The notes: a model not told the origin generated them from the letters alone. DNA of 15,038 nt from Alkalibacterium sp046484155 (GCF_046484155.1 NZ_JAWOBT010000018.1:1-15038), one strand, 5' to 3'. Positions 1 through 8,289 are shown, numbered from the stretch's first letter. Translations and numbers: made by a program.

Positions 1-412
1 CTAATCCGAAGAAAAATAAAGAAACAACGGCGACTTCAGCTAAAGCATGCACGATCCCCAGCCAAAACGAGAAAATATAGCTCTTCACAGGTGAAGAAAG
101 GATGTCTTCTCTCCTATTGTTTATATAAAGCGCCCCGACCAGTGCGAACACGACGTGACTGAGCGCCCGAAGTGTAATGACGATCGGGAAACCGGCAAGC
201 AAAAAACCAACTGCTGAGCCAAGTGATACGAGCACGGCGATCTGCGGTGAAAGAAACAACGCGAAAAATATAGGCACATGGCTTGCTAAGGTGAACGAAG
301 CCGGCTCAAGTAACACTTTGATCGGCATGACCATCGGGATCATGATTGCGATGGCGGTCAGTAAAGCGGTGATCGTCAATTTTAAAGTATTCGTCTTTTT
401 GATAAAAAACAT
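1..412 (-). CDS. niaX: Niacin transporter NiaX-like, partial (C-terminal end beyond window)
   Basis: This reading frame runs open off the left edge, so only the first 137 codons are visible and there is no stop. The protein begins MFFIKKTNTLKLTITALLTA and is very hydrophobic, with membrane stretches near residues 12-30, 45-60, 60-78, 82-97 and 112-135. The words TLASHVPIFFALF (41-53) and FPIVITLRALSHVVFALVGAL (75-95) resemble my memory of the NiaX family of niacin (nicotinate) uptake proteins, which are about 190 residues long and membrane-embedded. Its position directly downstream of niaR, behind a promoter with a palindromic operator candidate, supports a niacin-salvage role. The start is uncertain: ATG at 412 directly abuts the AAGGAG sequence, and an in-frame ATG at 421 has no ribosome binding site. 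ECF-type S components are the nearest alternative. Confidence 0.72.
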   Translation of the reverse strand, partial: MFFIKKTNTLKLTITALLTAIAIMIPMVMPIKVLLEPASFTLASHVPIFFALFLSPQIAVLVSLGSAVGFLLAGFPIVITLRALSHVVFALVGALYINNRREDILSSPVKSYIFSFWLGIVHALAEVAVVSLFFFGL

Positions 413-434
413 CTCCTTCATCTATGTATATATG

Positions 435-448
435 GGTGTCTTTACACC
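435..448. promoter_or_regulatory. Palindromic operator candidate for NiaR
   Basis: The sequence GGTGTCTTTACACC is a perfect 5-bp dyad around a 4-bp centre. It begins a few bases downstream of the niaX -10 box, so it overlaps the expected transcription start, a place where a bound repressor would block RNA polymerase. NiaR (YrxA) proteins are known to bind palindromes with GTGT/ACAC-type arms upstream of niacin and NAD genes. The assignment rests on that resemblance and on niaR being the adjacent gene. Confidence 0.6.
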
Positions 449-453
449 TTTAA

Positions 454-481
454 AGTATACGCAGATTCCCGGAGATGTCAA
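454..481 (-). promoter_or_regulatory. SigA-type promoter of niaX
   Basis: Read on the minus strand, the -35 box is TTGACA (476-481) and the -10 box is TATACT (454-459), with a 16-bp spacer. The -35 box begins six bases beyond the niaR stop codon, so niaX can be transcribed independently of the genes upstream. Confidence 0.75.
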
Positions 482-486
482 TAGCT

Positions 487-999
487 TTATTCGTATAGAA
501 AGCCTTTTTCTCTGAGACCAAGGATACATTTGTCCCGTGTCGCTTCATCTTTGGCCCTGATCGTGTGGGTATGGATGCCCTCTGTCAACGTAGAAAGCAA
601 TAGCGTCTCGGTTTCATCAAGTTTGCCGAGGAATTCATCAGCTTCCAGGCGACTGGAAATATTTAAATCTCCCCTCATCATGCCATATAACGGGTGTTCC
701 ACGATCACATCTATCACTTCGCATCCGCAGTCCACAATGGTATAGAGTTCTTCTCGGGTTTCTTCACGCGTGTGCACGCAGACCAGTTGAGCGGTCACAT
801 CAGCAGCTCCCGCTTTTCTCATCATGTAGCCTTTGGGGGTGGCATAAATATCCTCACCCGCAGCTCTGAGTAAGGCGATATCACCGACGATCACTTGCCG
901 ACTGACGTCAAACTGTGTCGCCAGTTCGCGAGCGACTATTGGCGTGGAACGATTCTTTAAGGCTTTAAGAATTTCTTCACGTCTTTGTTCTGCTTCCAT
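487..999 (-). CDS. niaR: NAD biosynthesis/niacin-salvage repressor NiaR (YrxA/NadR type)
   Basis: This is a 170-residue protein with an N-terminal winged-helix HTH (about residues 5-60, with IVARELATQFDVSRQVIVGDI as the helix-turn-helix) followed by a 3H domain. The 3H domain is the metal and nicotinate-sensing module named for its conserved histidines; candidates here are His76, His102, His143 and His145. In this family nicotinic acid acts as co-repressor of niacin uptake and NAD synthesis genes. I chose ATG at 999, not the in-frame ATG at 1014. The sequence AGGAGG lies six bases before ATG 999, and the upstream ATG would place that ribosome binding site inside the gene. It follows the ABC transporter gene closely and is probably read from the same transcript. 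The next gene is niaX, its likely target. Confidence 0.9.
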   Translation of the reverse strand: MEAEQRREEILKALKNRSTPIVARELATQFDVSRQVIVGDIALLRAAGEDIYATPKGYMMRKAGAADVTAQLVCVHTREETREELYTIVDCGCEVIDVIVEHPLYGMMRGDLNISSRLEADEFLGKLDETETLLLSTLTEGIHTHTIRAKDEATRDKCILGLREKGFLYE

Positions 1000-1034
1000 A
1001 GTATTCCTCCTCATCAGAGTTTTTTAGAGTTTTC

Positions 1035-2747
1035 TCAAGAAAATTGGGCGTCATACAAAGCTTTGTAGGCGCCGCCTTGAGCGATCAGTTCATCATGACT
1101 TCCTTGCTCGACTATCGCTTTATCTGCAACGACGACAATGCGGTCGGCATTACGGATCGTTGCCAGACGATGGGCGATAATCAAAGTCGTTCTTCCTTTG
1201 GACAAGCTTTCTAAAGCTTCCTGGATGGCTTGTTCTGTTTCTGTATCCAAAGCTGATGTGGCTTCGTCCAGTATCAGGATGGGCGGATTCTTTAAGAACA
1301 TACGGGCAATAGACAAACGCTGTTTCTGACCGCCGGATAATTTGACCCCGCGTTCGCCAATGACGGTTTCCAGTCCTCTCGGCAGGTTGTCGACCACATC
1401 TTCGAGATTGGCCATCTTGACGGCAGCCTGAACTTCGGCCTCTGTTGCCTCCAGTTTACCATACAGGATATTTTCTCTAATGGTCCCGGGGAACAGGAAC
1501 ACGTCTTGCTGGACGACGCCGATCTGTTCGCGTAAGGACTTCAAGGTAATTTCTTTGATGGAATACCCGTCGATGGTTATTTTACCGCTGTCTATGTCAT
1601 AAAAGCGCGGCAGCAGATTGCATATCGTGGTTTTTCCTGCCCCACTAGGTCCGACAAAGGCGATGGTCTCACCCGCATCGATTTTCAAGTTGATGTCTTT
1701 CAAGACCACTTGATCTTTTTCGTAGCTGAACACCACATTTTTATATTCGATATCGCCTTTAAGCGTCTGGACGTCATAAGCATAATCGGTGTCTTTCACA
1801 TCAGGATGGCGATTCATTTCATCAAGCAGGCGTCTGAACCCAGCGATGCCTTTAGGGTAACTTTCGATCATGTGGTTCACTCTTTCGATCGGACGGACAA
1901 ACACGTTGGCAAACAAGATAAAGGCAACCAGATCACCATAGCTTATTTCGCCTTGAATGGTGAAATAGGCGCCGAAAAACAGGGTGAACAAGCTGATCAG
2001 GCGAATGAAAAAGTAGTTATACGAATGACTGATAGCCATGGTCTTGTAAAAGAGATATTTGGATTTTTTATAGGCCTGATTCAAATGCTCGAAACGTCTT
2101 TGTTCATAGTCTTCATTTGAAAAAGCCTGAACGACACGGATGCCGCCGACTGACGCTTCGATACCCGCACTGAAATTACCCAAGTCATCATAGATCTGCG
2201 TATTGACCTGGGTCATACGTTTATTGAAGAATCCCAGTGCCACAGCGATAAACGGGACCAGGATGAACGTCATGATCGCCAAAGGCACATGGACACTCAG
2301 CATTAAACCGAAAGCACCCAGTAACGTAAAGATGGTGATAAAGATATCTTCAGGTCCATGGTGGGCGACTTCAGCGATCTCAAACAGATCGGATGTCAAT
2401 CGTGTGATCAGCGTGCCTGTTTCCCGGTCATCGAAATAGGAAAAAGATTGTTTCTGCAGGTGATTGTAGAGATCCTGACGCATATCTGTTTCGATATTCG
2501 TTCCCAGTTTGTGCCCGTAATATGTAACGACAAAATGCAGTGTCGTGTTGATGGCGTAGATGACCAATAAGCCGATGGACACCCCGATGACAAGTGGCCA
2601 GTTGCCGCTCGGCAGGATCTGATTGACGACTTGCTGGACTATGATGGGAAAGGCCAGTTCCAAAACGGCTACCACCGTCGCGGCCGAAAAATCCAGGGTG
2701 AATAACTTTCTATACGGTCGGTAATAAGAGAAAAATTGTTTTAGCAT
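1035..2747 (-). CDS. ABC transporter, fused permease/ATPase (exporter, Sav1866/MsbA type)
   Basis: This is a 570-residue half-transporter with the exporter layout. The N-terminal membrane domain (about residues 15-315) has six predicted helices, and the nucleotide-binding domain spans about 330-570. The ATPase motifs are intact: Walker A GPSGAGKTT (366-374), Q-loop VVQQD (411-415), signature LSGGQ (470-474), Walker B ILILDE (490-495) and H-loop His526. It should act as a homodimer, or with a partner, in the cytoplasmic membrane to export a lipid or hydrophobic compound. The substrate cannot be read from sequence. Start: ATG at 2747 with AAGGAG nine bases upstream. It lies 81 bp downstream of glyS and 35 bp upstream of the chosen niaR start. 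B. subtilis has ccpN-ppsR after glyS, so this neighbour is a local difference. Confidence 0.93.
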   Translation of the reverse strand: MLKQFFSYYRPYRKLFTLDFSAATVVAVLELAFPIIVQQVVNQILPSGNWPLVIGVSIGLLVIYAINTTLHFVVTYYGHKLGTNIETDMRQDLYNHLQKQSFSYFDDRETGTLITRLTSDLFEIAEVAHHGPEDIFITIFTLLGAFGLMLSVHVPLAIMTFILVPFIAVALGFFNKRMTQVNTQIYDDLGNFSAGIEASVGGIRVVQAFSNEDYEQRRFEHLNQAYKKSKYLFYKTMAISHSYNYFFIRLISLFTLFFGAYFTIQGEISYGDLVAFILFANVFVRPIERVNHMIESYPKGIAGFRRLLDEMNRHPDVKDTDYAYDVQTLKGDIEYKNVVFSYEKDQVVLKDINLKIDAGETIAFVGPSGAGKTTICNLLPRFYDIDSGKITIDGYSIKEITLKSLREQIGVVQQDVFLFPGTIRENILYGKLEATEAEVQAAVKMANLEDVVDNLPRGLETVIGERGVKLSGGQKQRLSIARMFLKNPPILILDEATSALDTETEQAIQEALESLSKGRTTLIIAHRLATIRNADRIVVVADKAIVEQGSHDELIAQGGAYKALYDAQFS

Positions 2748-2794
2748 AAGAGGCTACTCCTTCAGTCAAACTCCATTTAATTCCCTATATAAAC

Positions 2795-2822
2795 GAAAGA
2801 AGACAGCTTTACTGCCTTCTCT
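2795..2822 (-). terminator. Probable terminator after glyS
   Basis: On the minus strand, AGAAGGCAG pairs with CTGTCTTCT (one G-U pair) across a 5-base loop, followed by a short T-rich tract. It lies just beyond the glyS stop codon. The T run is weak, so some readthrough into the ABC transporter gene is possible. Confidence 0.5.
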
Positions 2823-2828
2823 GTCTGA

Positions 2829-4913
2829 TTATTTGATCACTAGCGCATTAAACCGGGCAAACGGTCGTACTAATTTATTGATGCGATTTAGCAGTGCCAG
2901 ACGATTGGCCTTCACCGCTTCATCTTTGGTCATGACCATGTTTTCATCGAAAAAGGTATCGATCAACGGATGCAATTGAACGAACTGCTGCCATTTCTGC
3001 TCAGCACTGATATCTTTTTCCGTCAGTATTTCGATGGCATCCACGGCGTCATTAAGATCACGCTCTGAGTCAGATTCAAGCAAGTCGACAGCCACACTTA
3101 CGTCATCATCCGCTTTTTCAGCGAGATTGGCGACCCGTGTCAGAGATTCGACCACCGGTTTAAATTGTTCCGACTGTTTCTCCTCTTTTAAAACACGCGC
3201 CTGGTCGATCAAAGCGATCAAGTTATCATGTGATGACCCAAGAACAGCGGTTCTCACGTCATGCTCTTTCTCCAGACCGGCATTTTTAGAAAGCCATAGA
3301 TCCAGTCGATCTAGAATGAATCGGCTGACACTCTCTTTGTTTTGTTCATAAAGGGCTTTGGTCTCAATGTTTTGTGTTTCCAGGATGATCGCATCCATCA
3401 GATCCGTGATCGAAAAGGAGAGATCAAAGGCTTTGATGATCCGTACGATTCCCATAGCTTGTCTTCTTAAAGCGAAAGGATCATTTGACCCGGTCGGCAC
3501 AAGTCCGATAGCGAAGAACGACATCAGTGAATCCATTTTATCTGCGAGAGATATCAGGGCGCCCGCTTTTGTGCGAGGAAGCCCACCTTCCATACTGTCC
3601 GGCAGATATTGCTCGGCTAAAGCCGCTGATACCGTATCCGTTTCGCCTCTTTCTTCAGCAAATATACCCGCTATCTTCCCTTGCAGAGAAGTGAACTCGG
3701 TGACTGTTTGTGTCACCAAATCAAATTTGCAGATTTGAGCTGCGCGTTTCACATCCGCTTCGCCCTCGGCTTTCAAATCGAAATACGGAACAAGGAATTG
3801 GGCAAGACGTTCGATACGTTCCTGTTTCTCATAAAGTGAACCGATTTTTTCGTGGAACGAAACAGTTTTCAGTTTTTCAACAAAATGAGCGATCGTGTGT
3901 TTATTGTCTTCTTCATAGAAGAAGGCGGCATCAGCCAAGCGTGCACTCAAGACTTTTTCATTGCCCTTACGCACGTGATCCAGACCCTGGCCGTTGCCGT
4001 TTCTGACGGCGATAAAATAAGGTAAAAACGCTGCCTCCTGATCGTCTCCACGGACGGGGAAATAACGCTGATGATCGGCCATGGCTGTTTCCAGAACGGC
4101 TTCAGGCACCTTCAAAAACGATTCGTCAAAGGAACCGTAAAAAACGGTCGGGTATTCGACCAGATCCGTGACTTCATTTACAAGTGACGCGTTGTCCGTC
4201 GGATCCTGCCAGTTTTTTTGCTGACATAAGGCTTTGATCTGCTTGACGATCTCTTCCTGACGTTCTTCGCGGTCGACTAAAACAGCTTCCTGCTTCAGTG
4301 TTTCCTGATAAGCTGAGGCGTGATCCAAGGTCACTGCTTTTCCTAAAAAGCGGTGACCTCTTGTCTCCTTGCCTGACTTCACGTCGAACAGTTCCATAGC
4401 GACGACCTCATCATCGAGTAAGGCAACCAGCCAATGCACCGGACGGATGAATTTATAAGACGTATTGCCCCACTTCATCGAAACGGGGAAGGTCATCGAA
4501 GGGATACGGTCAGCCAAACTTTCCAGTACCTGTTCAGCGCTTTGACCCTTGATTTCTTTTTCAATGAACACATACTCTTCACCTTTTACTTCTTTAAAGA
4601 CGATCTCTTCGACAGACGCTTTTTGACCTCTAGCAAAACCGATCGCTGCTTTAGACCAGTTGCCTGCATCATCCAGGGCGATCCGTTTAGCGGGACCTTT
4701 GACTGTTTCGTTCCTATCCGCCTGTTTTTCTTCCAACTCGGTCACACTCACGGCCAGGCGTCTGGGAGTACTGTAGACGGCTAGTCCCTGGTGACCTAAA
4801 CCATGTTCTTTGAGATGCGTTTTGACCAGTTCTTTTAATTGATCGGCTGAAGGCTCGACAACTTTCGCAGGCATTTCTTCCAATCCTATTTCGAGCAAGA
4901 ATGTGTGTGTCAT
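2829..4913 (-). CDS. glyS: Glycine--tRNA ligase, beta subunit
   Basis: This 694-residue protein is the beta subunit of the heterotetrameric alpha2beta2 glycyl-tRNA synthetase, which charges tRNA-Gly in the cytoplasm. Family landmarks are present along its length: LEIGLEEMPA at 7-16, TPRRLAV at 49-55, MKWGN at 146-150, RPVHW at 157-161, QGKIAG at 411-416, and the conserved block LADKMDSL (456-463) with PTGSNDPFALRR (473-484). The C-terminal region is the tRNA/anticodon-recognition part in this family. Length is normal. The ATG at 4911-4913 abuts the glyQ stop codon with no gap, and its ribosome binding site GGAGGAG lies in the last glyQ codons, so the two subunits are probably translationally coupled. 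Confidence 0.98.
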   Translation of the reverse strand: MTHTFLLEIGLEEMPAKVVEPSADQLKELVKTHLKEHGLGHQGLAVYSTPRRLAVSVTELEEKQADRNETVKGPAKRIALDDAGNWSKAAIGFARGQKASVEEIVFKEVKGEEYVFIEKEIKGQSAEQVLESLADRIPSMTFPVSMKWGNTSYKFIRPVHWLVALLDDEVVAMELFDVKSGKETRGHRFLGKAVTLDHASAYQETLKQEAVLVDREERQEEIVKQIKALCQQKNWQDPTDNASLVNEVTDLVEYPTVFYGSFDESFLKVPEAVLETAMADHQRYFPVRGDDQEAAFLPYFIAVRNGNGQGLDHVRKGNEKVLSARLADAAFFYEEDNKHTIAHFVEKLKTVSFHEKIGSLYEKQERIERLAQFLVPYFDLKAEGEADVKRAAQICKFDLVTQTVTEFTSLQGKIAGIFAEERGETDTVSAALAEQYLPDSMEGGLPRTKAGALISLADKMDSLMSFFAIGLVPTGSNDPFALRRQAMGIVRIIKAFDLSFSITDLMDAIILETQNIETKALYEQNKESVSRFILDRLDLWLSKNAGLEKEHDVRTAVLGSSHDNLIALIDQARVLKEEKQSEQFKPVVESLTRVANLAEKADDDVSVAVDLLESDSERDLNDAVDAIEILTEKDISAEQKWQQFVQLHPLIDTFFDENMVMTKDEAVKANRLALLNRINKLVRPFARFNALVIK

Positions 4914-5843
4914 TTATTTCTCCTCCTTAACGCCGTACTTTTCGATCCACTTAGCTGCTTCGTTGTCTTTTAAAAGTGGGAAGGAAAGTTTTGCCCGTTC
5001 TTCTAAAAAGCCCTTGGCGATCAAGCGGGCCATATGACGGATGCGCTTGAGATAATCCGGGCGATCTGTCGCCGATACAGCGCCTCTTGCATCCAGCAAG
5101 TTGAAGGCGTGGCTGCATTTGAGCACATAATCATAGGCAGGATGGACCAGTTTGTTCTCGATCTGTTTCAACGCTTCTTTTTCAAAGGCGGCGAATTGAC
5201 TGAATAAAAAGGCCTTATCGCTGTGATCGAACGAATAAGCAGAATGTTCATATTCCGGCTGCATAAAGATCTCACCGTATTTAACACCGGGCGCCCATTC
5301 GATGTCATACACACTGTCCACATCTTGAATGTATGAAGCCAGACGTTCCAGACCGTATGTAAGCTCACTGGTGACGGAATCCACTTCCAGACCACCGACT
5401 TGCTGGAAATAGGTGAACTGCGTGACTTCCATGCCGTCCAGCCAGACTTCCCAGCCTAAACCGGCACATCCGAGAGACGGGTTCTCCCAGTTATCTTCGA
5501 CAAAACGAATATCATGTTTCAGCGGATCGATGCCTAAAGCTTTCAGGCTCTCGATATAAAGATCCTGGATATTTTCAGGTGAAGGTTTCATCACCACTTG
5601 AAATTGATGGTGCTGGTACAGACGGTTGGGGTTTTTTCCGTAGCGTCCGTCAGCGGGACGACGACTCGGTTCTACATAAGCGGCATTCCATGGTTCTGGT
5701 CCAATGGCGCGTAAAAAAGTATAAGGACTCATCGTTCCAGCCCCTTTTTCAGTGTCATAAGCCTGCATCAGCATGCACCCTTGTTTGGACCAGAACTGCT
5801 GCAGCGTAAGAATAATATCTTGAAATGTCTTTACTTCTTCCAT
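4914..5843 (-). CDS. glyQ: Glycine--tRNA ligase, alpha subunit
   Basis: This 309-residue protein is the class II catalytic subunit of glycyl-tRNA synthetase, which forms glycyl-adenylate and transfers glycine to tRNA with GlyS. The sequence has the family's nearly invariant stretches: FWSKQGCMLMQAYD (17-30), motif 2 AAYVEPSRRPADGRYGKNPN (54-73), HHQFQVVMKPSP (78-89) and LTYGLERLA (161-169). ATG at 5843 has GGAG eight bases upstream. Expression is controlled by the T-box leader immediately upstream, and glyS follows without a gap. Separate alpha and beta genes distinguish this organism from staphylococci and other lineages that use the single-chain enzyme. Confidence 0.98.
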   Translation of the reverse strand: MEEVKTFQDIILTLQQFWSKQGCMLMQAYDTEKGAGTMSPYTFLRAIGPEPWNAAYVEPSRRPADGRYGKNPNRLYQHHQFQVVMKPSPENIQDLYIESLKALGIDPLKHDIRFVEDNWENPSLGCAGLGWEVWLDGMEVTQFTYFQQVGGLEVDSVTSELTYGLERLASYIQDVDSVYDIEWAPGVKYGEIFMQPEYEHSAYSFDHSDKAFLFSQFAAFEKEALKQIENKLVHPAYDYVLKCSHAFNLLDARGAVSATDRPDYLKRIRHMARLIAKGFLEERAKLSFPLLKDNEAAKWIEKYGVKEEK

Positions 5844-5875
5844 TTTCTTCTCTCCTTTTATTGAAACGAAAACAT

Positions 5876-5927
5876 AAAAAAGACCCGTCCCTATACTGAC
5901 ACGTGTGTTCAGTATAGGGACGAGTCT
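5876..5927 (-). terminator. T-box leader terminator hairpin
   Basis: On the minus strand a long stem of about 18 bp with one mismatch (5881-5898 paired with 5910-5927) is followed by a run of T. It ends transcription before glyQ when charged tRNA-Gly is abundant. Its 5' side lies directly after the T-box sequence, which can pair in the alternative antiterminator. Confidence 0.9.
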
Positions 5928-6095
5928 TCTCGCGGTTCCACCCTACTTCTGACTTTGATAGTCAAAGTCAGCTCTTTTAAATGGACACTCCGGATGCCTT
6001 TCAAAACAGGGTCCCCCCGTAGCTCGCACTTACCTACAGTCGCTTTTTAGATCACCTGTTTTTACTTTTTTCCTTCATCGTGTCTTGTATTTAAT
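5881..6095 (-). promoter_or_regulatory. Glycine T-box riboswitch controlling glyQS
   Basis: On the minus strand the conserved T-box word AGGGTGGAACCGCG is complete (5931-5944) and precedes the terminator. Stem III is a perfect 10-bp hairpin (5949-5958 with 5962-5971). The base of Stem I can form from GACAC (6080-6084) with GTGTC (5984-5988), plus an inner helix AACAGG/CCTGTT. The internal loop between them holds GAAAGGC, so the glycine codon GGC at 5996-5998 is the likely specifier. Family mechanism: uncharged tRNA-Gly pairs with the specifier and with the T-box bulge, stabilising the antiterminator so that glyQS is read. The leader's 5' boundary is an estimate. Confidence 0.93.
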
Positions 6096-6106
6096 TTCTA
6101 CACTTT

Positions 6107-6134
6107 ATCTTATATGAAATACACGGTTTGTCAA
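6107..6134 (-). promoter_or_regulatory. SigA-type promoter of the glyQS T-box transcript
   Basis: On the minus strand, TTGACA (6129-6134) and TAAGAT (6107-6112) are separated by 16 bp. The -35 box lies just past the recO stop codon, so glyQS is its own transcription unit, with a start expected near 6100 and a leader of about 255 bases before glyQ. Confidence 0.75.
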
Positions 6135-6145
6135 TGCATAACTGT

Positions 6146-6931
6146 TCACTCTTTTTTATCCGGAGAGGGTTTCAGCATGTTTTCCCATTGTTTCATACTG
6201 TCAATGAACCGGCGACTTTTGAGTTTGATCCCGACCATTTCATCATAAAGCTGGTCGATGACTGCTCTGATTTCTTTTTTCGTTTCATCCGTGATCGAAA
6301 TAGACTTGATCTTATCAAAAGATATCACCGAAAACAGCCTGATGAAATGAATGGCTTTGGGACTTGCGTGGTAGCGCCGTTCGTCTTCGTGGTAATGTGC
6401 GGGACACAGCAAGCCGTGATGCAGGCTTGAATAATCGAACGCCCCTTCGGTTACTCCGCAGACCACACACCCGCGCAGTTCCGGCATGACACCGAACTGT
6501 CTTAAAAAGCGTATTTCAAAAATATTCATGATGACTTCGGCGTCTAAGCCTTCGTCGATCGCTTCCAGGCCTCGCACCAGCTGTTCGAACACCTGGACGT
6601 CTGCTTGCTTGTCTTCCAGCGCTGCATCAGCTAACTGAAGGATATAAGTGGCGTAGGCATTCAGGAAGATATCCTGCTGGATCGAGGAGAAAGGCGACAC
6701 CAGTTTGACGTCGCGAATGAAGCTTAACCCCTGCTCTCTGATGTCAGCGATATACGTGGCTTGTGTAAACGGCTGTATGGCCGGTTTCAGTTTGTTGTTC
6801 GGATTCTTGGTTCCGCGCACAAAAAACATCAACTTCCCATATTCACGCGTAAATAACTTCACCAGGTAATCTCTTTCACGGTGTCTTCTGACAGACAGCA
6901 CGATTCCATGCACTTCTTCTAACTGTGACAC
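6146..6931 (-). CDS. recO: DNA repair protein RecO
   Basis: This 261-residue protein matches RecO, the single-strand annealing and RecFOR mediator protein that helps load RecA onto SSB-coated DNA. The N-terminal OB-fold spans about residues 1-80 (EEVHGIVLSVRRHRERDYLVKLFTREYGK at the start). It is followed by a helical domain and a zinc-binding element with Cys155, Cys158 and Cys176. The fourth usual cysteine is replaced by the His in CPAH (His179), which could still bind zinc. The start is GTG at 6931, with AGAAGGTGG a few bases upstream. It is the last gene of the phoH-to-recO operon, 29 bp after era. The glyQS promoter follows its stop codon. Confidence 0.95.
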   Translation of the reverse strand: MSQLEEVHGIVLSVRRHRERDYLVKLFTREYGKLMFFVRGTKNPNNKLKPAIQPFTQATYIADIREQGLSFIRDVKLVSPFSSIQQDIFLNAYATYILQLADAALEDKQADVQVFEQLVRGLEAIDEGLDAEVIMNIFEIRFLRQFGVMPELRGCVVCGVTEGAFDYSSLHHGLLCPAHYHEDERRYHASPKAIHFIRLFSVISFDKIKSISITDETKKEIRAVIDQLYDEMVGIKLKSRRFIDSMKQWENMLKPSPDKKE

Positions 6932-6960
6932 TCAGCCACCTTCTCACTTTCTGGTTTGAA

Positions 6961-7875
6961 TCAATAGTTATCTTTGTTGTAGCCGAAGTCTTTGAGATTA
7001 GATTGCTTGTCGCGCCAGTCGCTTTGTACTTTCACAAATAATTCCAGATATATTTTGTCGCCAAGCAGTTTCTCGATGTCACGGCGCGCGTTGATACCGA
7101 TATCTTTGATCATTTTCCCCTGTTTGCCGATGATAATGCCCTTTTGAGATTTTCTCTCCACATTGATGACTGCACGGACTTCCACTTTGTCATCCTCATT
7201 GCGCTGCATACTTTCGACAACAACGGCGATAGAATGAGGGATTTCTTCACGTGTACGCTCGAGGATCTTTTCACGTATCAGTTCGGACACGATAAAGTAC
7301 TCGGGGTGATCGGTCACCTGGTCTTCAGGATAAAATTGCGGGCCCTCCGCTAAATAGGTGACGATCGTTTCCACCAGATGGTCGACATTGTTGCCGTCTA
7401 TAGCTGAAATGGGGACGATCTCTGTAAATTCCATTTGTTTGTTGTAGTCCTCGATAATAGGCAGCAGCTCATCTGGATGAACCTGGTCGATCTTGTTTAA
7501 AACGAGGAACACCGGACTTTCAACGTGTTTTAATTTATCGATGACGAAATTATCGCCAGCGCCACGTTTTTCCGTGACGTTCACTAAAAAGAGGACGACA
7601 TCGACTTCGTTGAAGGTACTGAGTGCCGTTTTCACCATAAAGTCACCTAAACCATGTTTCGGTTTGTGAATACCCGGTGTATCGATAAAGACGATCTGTT
7701 CTTTATCGGTCGTATAAATACCCTGGATTTTGTTACGGGTCGTTTGTGCTTTGTCGCTCATGATCGCGATCTTCTGACCGACCAAGCGGTTAAGCAAGGT
7801 CGATTTCCCTACATTTGGTCGACCCACGATTGAGACAAACCCTGATTTGTATGCTACTTCTTCTTTTTTATTCAC
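6961..7875 (-). CDS. era: GTPase Era
   Basis: This 304-residue GTPase acts in 16S rRNA maturation and 30S assembly. The N-terminal G domain has G1 GRPNVGKS (18-25), G2 TT (45-46), G3 DTPG (65-68), G4 NKID (127-130) and G5 SAI (157-159). The C-terminal type II KH domain (about 200-295) has the RNA-binding loop GKQGKMIKDIG (250-260). The start is GTG at 7875, with GGAGG seven bases upstream. It overlaps the cdd stop by four bases, suggesting translational coupling. The neighbour ybeY also works in rRNA processing, which fits a ribosome-biogenesis operon. Confidence 0.98.
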   Translation of the reverse strand: MNKKEEVAYKSGFVSIVGRPNVGKSTLLNRLVGQKIAIMSDKAQTTRNKIQGIYTTDKEQIVFIDTPGIHKPKHGLGDFMVKTALSTFNEVDVVLFLVNVTEKRGAGDNFVIDKLKHVESPVFLVLNKIDQVHPDELLPIIEDYNKQMEFTEIVPISAIDGNNVDHLVETIVTYLAEGPQFYPEDQVTDHPEYFIVSELIREKILERTREEIPHSIAVVVESMQRNEDDKVEVRAVINVERKSQKGIIIGKQGKMIKDIGINARRDIEKLLGDKIYLELFVKVQSDWRDKQSNLKDFGYNKDNY

Positions 7876-8276
7876 ACCATATCCTCCGCCTGAAATGCTC
7901 CCGGCAATAATTCTGCCACTGTCGTTTCTTTTATTTTTCCTTTTTTATTGGTCAGTAATACTTTCATATCCGGTTCGCAAAATTCAACCATCACTTGACG
8001 GCATGCGCCGCAGGGAGAGATAGGTTCCTCTGTCCCGCCGGTTACAACTAAATAATCGAACTCTTTGTCGCCTTCTGAAACAGCTTTAAATATTGCCGTG
8101 CGCTCGGCACAATTAGACAGGCCGTAAGATGCGTTTTCAATGTTGCATCCTGTATAGGTTTTGCCATCTTTCGTATGAAGGGCCGCACCGACCGGGAATT
8201 TTGAATAAGGAACATAAGCTTTACTCAACATTGCATCAGCCTTTGAAACCAATCCTTTTTTCGTTTGTTCATCCAT
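7872..8276 (-). CDS. cdd: Cytidine deaminase
   Basis: This 134-residue homotetrameric-type enzyme deaminates cytidine and deoxycytidine to uridine and deoxyuridine in pyrimidine salvage. The catalytic zinc signature is intact: NCAERTA with Cys56 and the proton-shuttling Glu58, then PCGACRQ with Cys89 and Cys92. The substrate loop GCNIENASYG (43-52) is also canonical. Length is normal for the small bacterial form. It begins at ATG 8276, 13 bp after the dgkA stop, and overlaps era by four bases. Confidence 0.98.
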   Translation of the reverse strand: MDEQTKKGLVSKADAMLSKAYVPYSKFPVGAALHTKDGKTYTGCNIENASYGLSNCAERTAIFKAVSEGDKEFDYLVVTGGTEEPISPCGACRQVMVEFCEPDMKVLLTNKKGKIKETTVAELLPGAFQAEDMV

Positions 8277-8289
8277 TCATATCGCCTCT

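Noticed and set aside
177..515. Plus-strand open frame of 112 codons at the left edge
   Set aside because: It is antisense to niaX and the niaR end, with no family resemblance. The minus strand gives a clear membrane protein with promoter and operator.
3034..4784. Several plus-strand open frames of about 100-126 codons within glyS
   Set aside because: They are shadows of the glyS coding strand with no recognisable protein content or ribosome binding sites.
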